From contig JANOQJ010000015.1 of assembly GCA_031414805.1 (NCBI GenBank), forward strand, positions 1-64,000: a stretch of DNA of 64,000 bases, in the 5' to 3' direction. The position numbers were made by a program, and so were the translations under genes. Shown piece after piece: positions 31,817 to 40,943 of this stretch. Source of the stretch: JAAFIW01 sp031414805. GTDB taxonomy: Bacteria; Pseudomonadota; Gammaproteobacteria; Burkholderiales; Burkholderiaceae_C. The stretch's first letter is position 1, and every line of letters begins with the position of its first letter. The notes beneath the pieces were generated by a model. The model was not told the origin of the DNA, ran no database searches, and worked only from the letters and a program-made list of their open reading frames with translations.

Positions 31817-31860
31817 CACTATATTTTTTATAGCTGCTTGAGCAATATCCACAAGGGCTG
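31817..31860 (-). repeat. Dispersed 45-bp repeat copy
   Basis: CTATATTTTTTATAGCTGCT followed by TGAGCAATATCCACAAGGGCT, reverse orientation, in the gap between htpX and the DUF3025 gene. Confidence 0.9.
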
Positions 31861-31903
31861 GTAGCCGATTTGATTTAAAACTGGTTCGTTGAAATGATTG
31901 AGG

Positions 31904-32668
31904 TTATAAGCTGGCGGCTGGACGCACGCGAACGCGCTCAGGCCTGAAAACCTGCTTGTCGTCGTAAAAAACCGGGTTTTCATTCTCCGCGCACCAACCC
32001 GGCACACCCAGCACGGGCAAAGGCGTGAACGGCTTGGTGCCCAACCACTGCGGCGTGAGTTCGCGGGCCAGCCACGCATCGGTAGATGCTATTGAATCGA
32101 TAGCTGCTTGAGCAAGTAATACATGGGCTACATGCTGTTTTCGTGCATAAACCAGCTTTTCCAGCAATGCATGGCCCACGATGAGCAAATGGGCCTGTTG
32201 CCACAGCGCGCGGTGGGTCACAAAAAGTGCTTGCCAGTCGTGCGCTCGCAGCGCTGCCCACAGTGGATCGGGGGCGCGCAGCACCGCGCCGCTCTCGTCA
32301 AACAAGGTCAGCGCATCGCGCAGTGGCCCGCGCGTGGCCTGCACGCCGTCGTTAGCGATTGTTTGGGCTTGCAGCTGGTTCAGGCGGCGCTTGGTGTGGG
32401 GCAGCAGGTGCCAGCACAGACCGTTGAAAAAATCGTGCAGGTTGTCGCGGGTGGGGCACTGCTTGCTTTGAAAAATGTAGCGCTCGTAGGGCTCACCGTC
32501 TGGCAGGGCGGATTGCGGAACGAACTGGACGGGACACTCGCCCACTTGGTTTAACGCGCGACTCAGGGGCAAACCAGCATCCATCGCTTGCGCCACTGGC
32601 TGACCCAACGCGCACCAGGGTTGCAGCCAGGGCGCAGCCCAGTCAACGGCCTCTACACCATGCGCCAC
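31904..32668 (-). CDS. DUF3025-family protein
   Basis: 254 residues. Conserved stretches include PYERYIFQSKQCPTRDNLHDFFNGLCWHLLPHTKRRLNQLQA and GVQATRGPLRDALTLFDESG, the core of DUF3025. Function is unknown. Its first 16 bases overlap the end of pyrC, so it is translated in the same operon. An in-frame repeat copy encodes HVLLAQAAIDSIA between two conserved blocks. Confidence 0.8.
   Translation of the reverse strand: MAHGVEAVDWAAPWLQPWCALGQPVAQAMDAGLPLSRALNQVGECPVQFVPQSALPDGEPYERYIFQSKQCPTRDNLHDFFNGLCWHLLPHTKRRLNQLQAQTIANDGVQATRGPLRDALTLFDESGAVLRAPDPLWAALRAHDWQALFVTHRALWQQAHLLIVGHALLEKLVYARKQHVAHVLLAQAAIDSIASTDAWLARELTPQWLGTKPFTPLPVLGVPGWCAENENPVFYDDKQVFRPERVRVRPAASL
32087..32130 (-). repeat. 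Dispersed 45-bp repeat copy inside the DUF3025 gene
   Basis: On the plus strand: TGCTATTGAATCGATAGCTG followed by CTTGAGCAAGTAATACATGGGCT. The gene reads it in the forward sense as AHVLLAQAAIDSIA, the same phase as in the FAD oxidoreductase and pirin genes. Confidence 0.9.
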
Positions 32669-33684
32669 GGCAGCGTTTCGCCTGATCGCAAGGGTTTGAG
32701 CTGCGCCTGGCCAAACTGAAAGTGCTCGGGCGGGCTCCAGGTTTCGCGGCGCAGTGTGACGGTGCCCGTGTTACGCGGCAGGCCGTAAAACGCGGGGCCG
32801 TTGAAGCTGGCGAAGGCTTCCAGTTTGTCTAAAGCGCCCGCTGTATCAAAGGCTTCGGCGTACATCTCCAGCGCGGCGTGGGCGGTGTAGCAGCCTGCGC
32901 AGCCGCTGGCGTGTTCTTTGAGCTGCGCGGCATGGGGCGCGCTGTCGGTACCCAAAAAAAACCGGTCACTGCCGCTGGTGGCGGCTTGTACAAGTGCCAG
33001 GCGGTGCACCTCGCGTTTGAGCACAGGCAGGCAGTAGTAGTGGGGCCGAATGCCGCCGATAAAAATCGCGTTGCGGTTGTACAGCAGGTGGTGGGCGGTA
33101 ATCGTGGCCGCCGTGTGAGGGTCCGCCTGCGCCACGTACTGCGCAGCCTCGCGGGTGGTGATGTGCTCGAACACGATTTTCAGTTCGGGGAAATCGCGGC
33201 GCAACGGGATGAGTTGTTGGTCGATGAACACGGCTTCACGGTCAAACAGATCAATGTCGGGCGAGGTGACCTCGCCATGCACCAGCAGCAGCAGGCCGTG
33301 GCGCTGCATGGCTTCCAAGACCGGGTAAATTTTGCGCAAATCGGTCACGCCTGCGTCGCTGTTGGTCGTCGCGCCTGCGGGGTACAGCTTGCAGGCCACC
33401 ACACCCGCTGCTTTGGCACGCTGAATTTCGTCAGCGGGCAGGTTGTCGGTGAGGTACAGCGTCATCAGCGGCTCAAACTGCACGCCGGGTGGCACAGCAG
33501 CCAGGATGCGCTGCTTGTACGCAAGCGCCTGCTCAGCGGTGGTCACGGGGGGCCGCAGGTTGGGCATGATGACCGCGCGGGCAAACTGCGCAGCGGTGTG
33601 GGGCACAACGGTGTGCAGCGCGTCGCCATCGCGCACATGCAAGTGCCAGTCGTCGGGGCGGGTGAGGGTCAGGGTGTCGGTCAT
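32653..33684 (-). CDS. pyrC: Dihydroorotase
   Basis: 343 residues from the ATG at 33684 (MTDTLTLTRPDDWHLHVRDG). The upstream part of the open frame runs through an inverted repeat and is not coding. The metal site is HLH in DWHLHVRDG, with ACKLYPAGATTNSD holding the carbamylated Lys, VHGEVT and later His residues, and GTDSAPHAAQLKE containing the Asp. It converts carbamoyl aspartate to dihydroorotate in pyrimidine synthesis. DUF3025 follows with an overlap. Confidence 0.95.
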   Translation of the reverse strand: MTDTLTLTRPDDWHLHVRDGDALHTVVPHTAAQFARAVIMPNLRPPVTTAEQALAYKQRILAAVPPGVQFEPLMTLYLTDNLPADEIQRAKAAGVVACKLYPAGATTNSDAGVTDLRKIYPVLEAMQRHGLLLLVHGEVTSPDIDLFDREAVFIDQQLIPLRRDFPELKIVFEHITTREAAQYVAQADPHTAATITAHHLLYNRNAIFIGGIRPHYYCLPVLKREVHRLALVQAATSGSDRFFLGTDSAPHAAQLKEHASGCAGCYTAHAALEMYAEAFDTAGALDKLEAFASFNGPAFYGLPRNTGTVTLRRETWSPPEHFQFGQAQLKPLRSGETLPWRMV

Positions 33685-33705
33685 CTGTGGATTGTCGATG
33701 ACGAA

Positions 33706-33802
33706 ATGACTTCGCCGCATTGCGGCTTGCATGACTGCGCTACGCGCAATGACTGAATACGTGTCAGCCATCTGTCATCAAGCCGCATCGCGGCGAAGTC
33801 AT
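33706..33802. repeat. Inverted repeat upstream of pyrC
   Basis: Arms of about 23 bp (GACTTCGCCGCATTGCGGCTT and its near-complement AAGCCGCATCGCGGCGAAGTC) are separated by about 50 bp. GTCATTG/CAATGAC-like elements continue on each side. It could fold into a long stem in the pyrC leader or mark an interspersed repeat family; only one copy is in the window. Confidence 0.65.
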
Positions 33803-33827
33803 CCGCGCGCAGCGCGGGTCATTGCTT

Positions 33828-34565
33828 TCAGTGCTGCAAGATTTTGTTCAGGAAATCTTTGGTGCGCGCCTGCCGGTTTTCCGGATGGTTGAAGAACTCG
33901 TCTTTCGAGCAGTCTTCCAGAATGCGGCCGCCCACGTCGATGAAGATCACGCGGCTGGCCACCTTGCGGGCAAAGCCCATTTCGTGGGTCACCACCATCA
34001 TGGTCATGCCTTCTTTGGCCAGCTTGACCATCACGTCCAGTACCTCGCCCACCATCTCGGGGTCTAGTGCGGAAGTGGGTTCGTCAAACAGCATCACGAT
34101 GGGGTCCATGGACAGGGCGCGGGCAATCGCCACGCGCTGCTGCTGGCCGCCCGACAGCTGGCCGGGGAACTTATCTTTGTGAACCATCAGGCCCACACGG
34201 TCCAGCATTTTCAGGCCGCGCACACGGGCATCGTCTTGGGAGCGGCCCAGCACCTTGATTTGCGCAATGGTCAGGTTTTCCGTCACGCTCAAATGCGGGA
34301 ACAACTCAAAGTGCTGAAACACCATGCCCACGCGGGAGCGCAGTTTGGGCAAATCGGTTTTAGGGTCATGCAGCGGAATACCGTCGACGGTGATGGTGCC
34401 TTTCTGAAAGGGCTCCAGCGCGTTGACGGTTTTGATCAGCGTGGACTTGCCTGAGCCCGACGGGCCGCACACCACCACCACATCGCCCTTGTTGATGCTG
34501 ACATTGCAGTTGTTCAGCACCTGAGTGGGGCCGTACCACTTGGAAACGTCTTTGATTTCGATCAT
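33828..34565 (-). CDS. gltL: Glutamate/aspartate ABC transporter ATP-binding protein
   Basis: 245 residues. Walker A GPSGSGKSTLIKTVNALE, signature LSGGQQQRVAIARAL, Walker B IVMLFDEPTSALDPEMVGEVLDVM. It belongs to the polar amino acid subfamily and powers the glt importer. The gene follows the permease genes on the same strand by 18 bp. The end abuts the pyrC-upstream inverted repeat. Confidence 0.95.
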   Translation of the reverse strand: MIEIKDVSKWYGPTQVLNNCNVSINKGDVVVVCGPSGSGKSTLIKTVNALEPFQKGTITVDGIPLHDPKTDLPKLRSRVGMVFQHFELFPHLSVTENLTIAQIKVLGRSQDDARVRGLKMLDRVGLMVHKDKFPGQLSGGQQQRVAIARALSMDPIVMLFDEPTSALDPEMVGEVLDVMVKLAKEGMTMMVVTHEMGFARKVASRVIFIDVGGRILEDCSKDEFFNHPENRQARTKDFLNKILQH

Positions 34566-34583
34566 GTGTGTTCTCCAGATTTT

Positions 34584-35252
34584 TTAGCGAATGATGGCGA
34601 TCTTGTTTTGCAGGCGTTTGACCATAAAAGACAAGCTGAAACAGATGATGAAATACACCACGGCTGCCAGCAGGTAAGCCTCTTCTGGTCGTCCGTAAAT
34701 TTTGCCAGCCGTCACGAAACCTTTGAGCAGGTCATACGCGCCAATGGCGTAAACCAGCGAGGTGTCCTGGAACAAGATGATGGTTTGCGTGAGCAGCACG
34801 GGCAGCATGTTGCGAAAGGCTTGCGGCAGCACGATGAGGCGCATGTTCTGGCTATAGGTCATGCCAACCGCTTGCCCCGCATGCACCTGACCCCGCGGAA
34901 TGGACTGAATGCCCGCCCGCATGATCTCGCTGAAGTAAGCCGCCTCGAACGCAATGAAGGTGATGGTGGCTGACAGCTCGGCACCAATCGGCCGCCCGAT
35001 GAGGGTGGGCACCAGCAAAAAGAACCACAAGATCACCATGACCAATGGAATGCTGCGCATGCCATTGACGTAAATGGTGGCGGGAATCATCAGTATCTTG
35101 TTGCCCGACAGGCGCATCAACGCCAGGATGGTGCCAAAAATAATGCCGCCCATCGTGGCAACAACTGTCAGTTGCAAGCTGAACCACAGACCCTTCAACA
35201 CAAACTTGTTGACGATGTCCCAGTTAAAAAAGCTTAAGTCTAGGCCGCCCAT
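34584..35252 (-). CDS. gltK: Glutamate/aspartate ABC transporter permease GltK
   Basis: 222 residues from the ATG at 35252 (MGGLDLSFFNWDIVNKFVLKGLWFSL); the long upstream part of the open frame belongs to the end of gltJ. Membrane segments and the EAA loop SIPRGQVHAGQAVGMTYSQNMRLIVLPQA are typical of His/Glu/Gln permeases. Adjacent gltJ overlaps in spacing (1 bp gap). Confidence 0.9.
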   Translation of the reverse strand: MGGLDLSFFNWDIVNKFVLKGLWFSLQLTVVATMGGIIFGTILALMRLSGNKILMIPATIYVNGMRSIPLVMVILWFFLLVPTLIGRPIGAELSATITFIAFEAAYFSEIMRAGIQSIPRGQVHAGQAVGMTYSQNMRLIVLPQAFRNMLPVLLTQTIILFQDTSLVYAIGAYDLLKGFVTAGKIYGRPEEAYLLAAVVYFIICFSLSFMVKRLQNKIAIIR

Positions 35253-35253
35253 A

Positions 35254-35976
35254 TCAATGCCCTCCCCCGGTTCCGCCAGCGACGATATAGCCCGGAATTT
35301 GAGCCTTCTTTTCAATGAAAGCAAACACCCGGTTAACCGCAAATGCAGAGGCTGCATACAGCGCGGTCACCGCGATGTAAATCTCGATGCCGCGCGAGGT
35401 TTCTTCTTGCGCCTGCATGGCAAACATCGTGAGCTCCGCAATTGACACCGCAAACGCAACGGACGAGTTTTTCAGCAGGTTCATGGACTCGCTGGTCAGC
35501 GGCGGCAAGATGATGCGCACCGCCATGGGCAGCAGCACGTAGCGGTAGGTTTGCCAGGTGGTGAACCCCACCGCCATGGCCGCATAACGCTGGCCCCGGG
35601 GCAAGGCCTGGATGCCGGCACGCAGCTGCTCGGCAATGCGCGAGGAGGTAAAAAAACCCAGCGCGAACACCACCAAAACAAAACCAGGCACTTCTTTCAT
35701 GGGTGGTATGAGCTTGGGCACCACGAAGTACCACAGGAAAATCTGCACCAGCAGCGGGATGTTGCGAAACAGCTCCACCCAGGCATTGGCCAGGCGCACC
35801 AACCAGGGGCTATTGGGCAGCGTGCGCAAAGTGCCAATCAGGGCGCCCACCACAATGGCCACCACCCAGGAGGCAGCCGCGACGGAGAGCGTCCAGCCCC
35901 AGGCGTCAAACATCCATTGCAAGTAGGTTCGCCCACTGCCGTCGTCGTTTAAGAATACTTTCCAGTCCCACGCCAT
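35254..35976 (-). CDS. gltJ: Glutamate/aspartate ABC transporter permease GltJ
   Basis: 240 residues with the N-terminal MAWDWKVFLNDDGSGRTYLQWMFDAWGWTLSVA and the permease loop QALPRGQRYAAMAVGFTTWQTYRYVLLPMAVR. It forms the membrane channel with GltK. It is the first gene after the intergenic hairpin following gltI. Confidence 0.95.
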   Translation of the reverse strand: MAWDWKVFLNDDGSGRTYLQWMFDAWGWTLSVAAASWVVAIVVGALIGTLRTLPNSPWLVRLANAWVELFRNIPLLVQIFLWYFVVPKLIPPMKEVPGFVLVVFALGFFTSSRIAEQLRAGIQALPRGQRYAAMAVGFTTWQTYRYVLLPMAVRIILPPLTSESMNLLKNSSVAFAVSIAELTMFAMQAQEETSRGIEIYIAVTALYAASAFAVNRVFAFIEKKAQIPGYIVAGGTGGGH

Positions 35977-36060
35977 AAAAGTTCTCCGCCTGTTATTGAG
36001 TTATTGAAGTCTCACAAAGCAAGTGTGATGCCGACCGCATGCCCTGACCATAAGGCGAAA

Positions 36061-36088
36061 CCCCGCTAGAGCATCTGCTGTAGCGGGG
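36061..36088 (-). terminator. Intercistronic hairpin between gltI and gltJ
   Basis: CCCCGCTA and TAGCGGGG form an 8-bp stem around a 12-base loop; on the minus strand it is followed by TTTC. It lies between the binding-protein gene and the permease genes. Such hairpins usually let the binding protein be made in excess over the membrane parts. Confidence 0.65.
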
Positions 36089-36114
36089 CTTCCTGTTAAG
36101 CCGTCAAGCGTGGC

Positions 36115-37014
36115 TTACTTCTTGGCGTAGTCTTCCATCGGCTTGTCATTCGGTGCATTCCAGGCGGCCTTGGTGCTTTCGCTGGCGGCGTAGCCCACGC
36201 GCGTGTTTTTCGGTGGAATGGGTTGAATGAACCATTTGTCCCACAGCTTGGCCAAGTCGCCAGATTTGGCCAGGTCACGCACGGTGTCGTCACCAATTTT
36301 CTTGAACGCCGCATCGTCTTTGCGCACCATGATGGCAATCGGCTCCACGCTCAACACTTCGCCGACGATTTTGAAATCAGCGGGTGCTTTGGAGGTGGCG
36401 ATATTGCCGGCCAGGATGGCACCGTCCATCACGAACGCGTCAGCACGGCCCGACTCCAGCAGCAAGAAGCTGTCCGCATGGTCTTTGCCAAACACTTCCT
36501 TGAAGTCAACGCCGGTGGCGCGCTCGTTTTTACGCAGCGTTTGAACCGAGGTGGTGCCGGTGGTGGTGGCGACATTTTTGCCGTTCAACTGCGCAATAGC
36601 GTTGATGCCGGAGTTGGCCTTCACAGCGATGCGAACTTCTTCCACGAACGTGGTGGGCAGGAAGGCCACGTCTTTCTGGCGGGTTGCGTTGTTGGTGGTG
36701 GAGCCGCACTCGATATCCACGGTGCCGTTTTGCACGAGCGGAATACGGTTTTGCGAAGTCACCGGCAGGTATTTCACTTCCAGCTTGCGGCCGGCTGCTT
36801 TCTCTACGTTGGCAATGATGCGCTCGCAGATTTCAACGTGAAAGCCGGTGTACTTGCCATCACCCAGTGTGTAGGAAAGAGCGCCGGAAGAGTCACGCAC
36901 GCCCATGGTGATGGTGCCAGAGGCTTTCACTTTGGCGAGGGTGTCTGTGGCCTGGGCGAATGCGCCGGTCACTGCGAAAGCTGCAACGGCAGCGGCTATC
37001 AAATGCTTCTTCAT
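36115..37014 (-). CDS. gltI: Glutamate/aspartate-binding periplasmic protein GltI
   Basis: 299 residues with a signal peptide (MKKHLIAAAVAAFAVTGAFAQ). The SBP_bac_3 pattern is clear: SGTITMGVRDSSGALSYTLGDGKYTGFHVEICERI and NGTVDIECGSTTNNATRQKDVAFLPTTFVEEVRI. It feeds the gltJKL importer. It is the first gene of the block; the second binding protein upstream is a paralogue. Confidence 0.95.
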   Translation of the reverse strand: MKKHLIAAAVAAFAVTGAFAQATDTLAKVKASGTITMGVRDSSGALSYTLGDGKYTGFHVEICERIIANVEKAAGRKLEVKYLPVTSQNRIPLVQNGTVDIECGSTTNNATRQKDVAFLPTTFVEEVRIAVKANSGINAIAQLNGKNVATTTGTTSVQTLRKNERATGVDFKEVFGKDHADSFLLLESGRADAFVMDGAILAGNIATSKAPADFKIVGEVLSVEPIAIMVRKDDAAFKKIGDDTVRDLAKSGDLAKLWDKWFIQPIPPKNTRVGYAASESTKAAWNAPNDKPMEDYAKK

Positions 37015-37148
37015 GAAAATCTCCTGTGGTGAAGCGTTGGGGAAACGAAAAATTTGTCGGAAAACTCAGTAATGAAATTTTAGGTAGTCGGCCTTGCGGG
37101 ATTACCCTGGAACCGGCTGATTCCGAGGGTAAGCACAGGGCCGCATGT

Positions 37149-38063
37149 CTAGTTGGGCACCTGGTCGGTGGGGTATTTCCAGAAGTCGCGCAGCAAGTAA
37201 CTGACCGGCAGGTTCAGCGCCGTGTTGCGAGGGGGAATGGGTTTCATGAACCACTTGTCGTAGATGGGGTAGATCTCTTTGCTCACGATCAGACGGCGCA
37301 TTTCATCGTCCACCAGTTTTTTGAATTCGGGATCATTTTTGGGCAGCATGATGGCCAGCGGCTCTGTCGTCAAAAACTTGCCCACCACTTTCAGCCCACC
37401 GGCTGTGGCGCGGTTGGCGGCCAGTCCATAGAGCAAAACGTCGTCCATCACGAAGGCATCAGCCTCGCCCTTTTCCACCATCTCGACGCTACGGGCGTGG
37501 TCGGGCGCTTCCACGATGGTGATGCCCATCAAACGCTCGCGGTTAGCTTGGTCTGCCGCCTTCAAAGGTGTGGTGCCCTTGGTGGAAACCAGCTTTTTCC
37601 CGCTCAAGTCTTCCATGCGCTCCACTTTGCTGTCAGCTTTGACCAGAAAGCGGGCCCCGGTAATGAAGTGGGGGATGGTGAAGGCTACTTTTTGCCGACG
37701 CTCGGTGTTGTTGGTGGTGGAGCCACATTCCAGATCGGCTTTGCCTTGTTCGATGAGGGCGATGCGATTGGCGGGCGTAACGAGGAGCATTTCAACCGGC
37801 ATCTCGCGCGCACCTGTCTTTTTACGTACCGCATCGGCAATCTTCAAACACAAGTCCACGGCGTAGCCCAGAGGTTTCTTGTCGCCATCGACATACGAAA
37901 ACGGCACAGACGACTCACGGTGTGCAATGACCAGCTTGCCGCCTGACTTGATGCGCTCCAGCACGCCAATGCTGCTCGTGGCGGCGCTGGTTTGTGCCTG
38001 CACCAGGGCTGACGCTGCCAGCACGCAACAACTAAAAAGAATTCCGCAACGAAGTGCACGCAT
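37149..38063 (-). CDS. Second glutamate/aspartate-type binding protein
   Basis: 304 residues from the ATG at 38063; the frame opens 30 bp earlier. A signal peptide (MRALRCGILFSCCVLAASALVQAQ) leads into a GltI-like protein: RESSVPFSYVDGDKKPLGYAVDLCLKIADAV, ADLECGSTTNNTERRQKVAFT, WFMKPIPPRNTALNLPVS. The Arg and Thr-rich ligand blocks match GltI, but overall identity is moderate. It probably delivers a related ligand to the same permease or to another one. It lies between gltI and aspA on the same strand. Confidence 0.85.
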   Translation of the reverse strand: MRALRCGILFSCCVLAASALVQAQTSAATSSIGVLERIKSGGKLVIAHRESSVPFSYVDGDKKPLGYAVDLCLKIADAVRKKTGAREMPVEMLLVTPANRIALIEQGKADLECGSTTNNTERRQKVAFTIPHFITGARFLVKADSKVERMEDLSGKKLVSTKGTTPLKAADQANRERLMGITIVEAPDHARSVEMVEKGEADAFVMDDVLLYGLAANRATAGGLKVVGKFLTTEPLAIMLPKNDPEFKKLVDDEMRRLIVSKEIYPIYDKWFMKPIPPRNTALNLPVSYLLRDFWKYPTDQVPN

Positions 38064-38120
38064 GATTTTTTTCCAATCGGTGAAAAGAGACAAGCAGGCT
38101 TTATGCCCGAAAGCCCAGTT

Positions 38121-39566
38121 TCACGCGGTCTGATGCGTTATTGGTGTCACCAGCGGTTGGGTTAACTTCTCAGGCACCAGCAAGGCCTCAATCTGCGCGC
38201 GGGTCATGATGCCCAGCAGCTCGGCGACTTCGTCGATGGGTTTGCCAGTAGCGATTGCAGTCTTGGCTATCAGCGCTGCTTTTTCGTAACCAATGATGGG
38301 ATTCAAAGCGGTGACCAGGGTCACCGATTCGCGCACCCGCTTGGCCAGCAACTCAGTATTGGCCTCAATGCCCGCGACGCAGTTGGCTTGCAAAGTCAAG
38401 CAGGCATTGCTCAGATGCGTGATGCTTTTGAAAAGACTCCAGCCCATGATGGGCTCAAAGGCGTTGAGCTGCAGTTGACCGGCTTCAGACGCCATGGTCA
38501 CCGTGATGTCGTTGCCAATGACCTCAAACGCCACCTGGTTCATCACCTCGGGAATCACCGGGTTCACCTTGCCCGGCATGATGGACGAACCGGCCTGACG
38601 CGCGGGCAGTTTGATGTCGCCAAAACCAGCTTGCGGGCCGCTGGACAGCAGGCGCAGGTCGTTACAGGTTTTGGAAAGTTTCGTGGCCACGCGCTTGAGC
38701 ACACCCGACAGTTGCACAAATGCGCCCGTGTCTTGCGTGGCTTCGATCAGGTTGGCGGCTTTCACCACCGGGATGCGGCTTTCTTCGGCCAGAAACTGAC
38801 AGGCAATGTCGGCATATCCATGCGGTGCATTGATGCCGGTGCCAATGGCGGTGGCACCCAGGTTGATTTCCTGAATCAGCGCCCGGGCTTCACGCAGGCG
38901 GGCTTCGTCTTCGCCAATCATGATGGCGTAGGTCAAAAATTCCTGGCCCAAGGTCATGGGCACCGCGTCTTGCAATTGTGTGCGGCCAATTTTCAGAATG
39001 TCTTTGAACTCTTCCGCTTTGGCTTCAAAACCCCGGCGCAACGTAGCCATCGATCCCAACAGGCGGTCGATGCCCGACCACAGCGCCAGGCGCACCGCCG
39101 TGGGATATACGTCGTTGGTGCTTTGCGATGCATTCACGTGGTCATTGGGGTGCAGCACGTCGTAGCGGCCTTTTTCAAAGCCCAGCTTTTCCAGCGCGAG
39201 GTTGGCAATCACCTCGTTGGCATTCATATTGGTAGAGGTGCCCGCACCGCCTTGAATCACGTCCACCACAAACTGGTCGTGGTACTGGCCTGCAATCAGC
39301 ATGTCGCAAGCGCCCATGATGGCGTTGGCACGTTTCTGGTCGAGCGCACCCAGTTGCACGTTGGCACGGGCGCAGGCTTTTTTGACAAAACCGAAGGCGC
39401 GGATCATGTCGGGCATGGCCGAAATGGCAGTGCCAGAAATCGGGAAATTTTCAACGGCGCGAGCGGTGTGCACCCCCCAGTAAGCGGCGAAAGGTATCTG
39501 CTTTTCGCCCAAAAAATCGTGCTCGACGCGGAAGGTGGAAGTCATTGAATCAATCATGTTTTGCAA
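38121..39566 (-). CDS. aspA: Aspartate ammonia-lyase
   Basis: 481 residues. The fumarase/aspartase signature GSSIMPGKVNPV is present, with QGGAGTSTNMNANEVIANLALEKLG, HPNDHVNASQSTNDVYPTA and TQLQDAVPMTLGQEF. It converts aspartate to fumarate and ammonia. Co-location with the glutamate/aspartate importer links uptake to use. Several starts are possible; MTSTFRVEHD (39545) is the likely mature start, since MQNMIDS precedes it. The 190 bp upstream hold no gene and probably the promoter. Confidence 0.95.
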   Translation of the reverse strand: MQNMIDSMTSTFRVEHDFLGEKQIPFAAYWGVHTARAVENFPISGTAISAMPDMIRAFGFVKKACARANVQLGALDQKRANAIMGACDMLIAGQYHDQFVVDVIQGGAGTSTNMNANEVIANLALEKLGFEKGRYDVLHPNDHVNASQSTNDVYPTAVRLALWSGIDRLLGSMATLRRGFEAKAEEFKDILKIGRTQLQDAVPMTLGQEFLTYAIMIGEDEARLREARALIQEINLGATAIGTGINAPHGYADIACQFLAEESRIPVVKAANLIEATQDTGAFVQLSGVLKRVATKLSKTCNDLRLLSSGPQAGFGDIKLPARQAGSSIMPGKVNPVIPEVMNQVAFEVIGNDITVTMASEAGQLQLNAFEPIMGWSLFKSITHLSNACLTLQANCVAGIEANTELLAKRVRESVTLVTALNPIIGYEKAALIAKTAIATGKPIDEVAELLGIMTRAQIEALLVPEKLTQPLVTPITHQTA

Positions 39567-39755
39567 TGGGTAGGACTGTAAAAGTCTGTGCCGTGAAACG
39601 CCAATGCTGTTTGCGTGCCGCGTTATGCAAAAAATTTATATGACGGATTCTTGTAAGCGTAAACCCTTGTGAATTCAGTTTTCACCACGCTCGCTATAGA
39701 AAAAATAGCAATCTGAGCAGCTTTTGCGCCGTGAACCCGATGAGTGATTGAATTT

Positions 39756-40892
39756 CTAGTTTGGAACGGGTGATGCGAGCGAGCGCACCAATTGCATCAG
39801 TCGCGTCTGGCGTGTCACGTTGGCTTTCACAAACACGCGAGACAAGTGTGTTTTGACCGTGTTCTCGGACACGCCCAATGTCACCGCAGCGTTGCCGGTG
39901 CTTAGACCGGATCCCACCAGTACCATCACCCGGGCCTCTGCCGGTGTCAGGTCATACAAGGCTGCCAAAACCTGGTGAGGCGGCGACGCGGTGTGCTGCG
40001 CCACAGACACAAACACGGCCGCAGTCGCTCCATCAAACCCTGAGGGCAGGGTACGGTTTTGTAGTGGCAGCACATAGGCCACTGCAGCCGGTTGGCCAAG
40101 CACCACCAACGGTATCCCAATTCCCCGGCCACCCAGTTCTTTGCCCTGCGCCCCGCAGCGCAACAAGGCATCTTGCAACGCAACGGTGACCGCGTCGTGG
40201 GTGGTGCACAAGCAGCCATCACGCAGCGTGAGCAGCAGTTGTTGTTGGAGCATTAGTTGCGCAGCGTTATTGGCAAACAAAACCTTGGCTCGATGGCCCA
40301 CCAATATCACCGGCGTCTTCAATTGGTGCACCGCTGCGCGAAACGATTCGGCCTGCACGCGTTGATAGTCTAATAAGTCACCAATCATGGCGGCACGCCG
40401 GATGTGAGGGGCCAGCAACTGCATGAACCGGCGCTCATCGGCTGTCACCACATCGCGACTGGCCCAGGTGGCTGTCGCAATGGCACCGATCCGGTCAGCG
40501 GTTCGTACAAAGGTCATCACGCAGGCGTCACGCAAACCCTGGGGCTGTACCCAATTGCGGTAAAACGGCGATGCGTAAAAAGCAGACTCGCCCAATTGGT
40601 TGATGGATGACTGGGGCGTGTCGATATCGCCAAACGCCACTTCCCGCAAGCCAGGAACCCCATCCACGCCATATTCCTCATTCAAAATCTTCAGCATCTG
40701 CGAATCCCATGGGCTGTGCGCCGCCATGCGGGGATGCAGGAACGCCGGATCCGTCAGGCTGATCGTGGTGTAAGCCCCATTCATGGCCTGGTTTATGCGC
40801 GTCAACGCTTGCACCCACCCGTCCGGGTTGATCACGCAGTCATAGATGTCACCGATGATGCTGGACAGGGTTTCGGGGAGGAGGCTTTGCAT
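39756..40892 (-). CDS. LuxR-family transcriptional regulator
   Basis: 378 residues. The C-terminus is a LuxR helix-turn-helix (LTPAEARVMVLVGSGLSTGNAAVTLGVSENTVKTHLSRVFVKANVTRQTRLMQLVRSL). The N-terminal 300 residues form a sensor-like region with a PAS-type fold possible in the middle (QLKTPVILVGHRAKVLFANNAAQLML). No response-regulator phospho-acceptor domain is seen. The target is unknown; neighbours are aspA and an uncharacterised gene pair. Confidence 0.8.
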   Translation of the reverse strand: MQSLLPETLSSIIGDIYDCVINPDGWVQALTRINQAMNGAYTTISLTDPAFLHPRMAAHSPWDSQMLKILNEEYGVDGVPGLREVAFGDIDTPQSSINQLGESAFYASPFYRNWVQPQGLRDACVMTFVRTADRIGAIATATWASRDVVTADERRFMQLLAPHIRRAAMIGDLLDYQRVQAESFRAAVHQLKTPVILVGHRAKVLFANNAAQLMLQQQLLLTLRDGCLCTTHDAVTVALQDALLRCGAQGKELGGRGIGIPLVVLGQPAAVAYVLPLQNRTLPSGFDGATAAVFVSVAQHTASPPHQVLAALYDLTPAEARVMVLVGSGLSTGNAAVTLGVSENTVKTHLSRVFVKANVTRQTRLMQLVRSLASPVPN

Positions 40893-40943
40893 CGTTGACC
40901 AACTTTGTCGCGAATATGCGGGGACACCAAAATTTACCTCAGT

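Noticed and set aside
38388..39548. 386-residue plus-strand open frame
   Set aside because: It is the antisense of aspA, rich in His, Gly and Gln, with no family match; the aspartase on the other strand is certain.
39680..39730. Another dispersed-repeat copy before aspA (GCTATAG...AATAGCAATCTGAGCAGCT)
   Set aside because: Only short pieces match and the spacing is wrong, so I do not count it.
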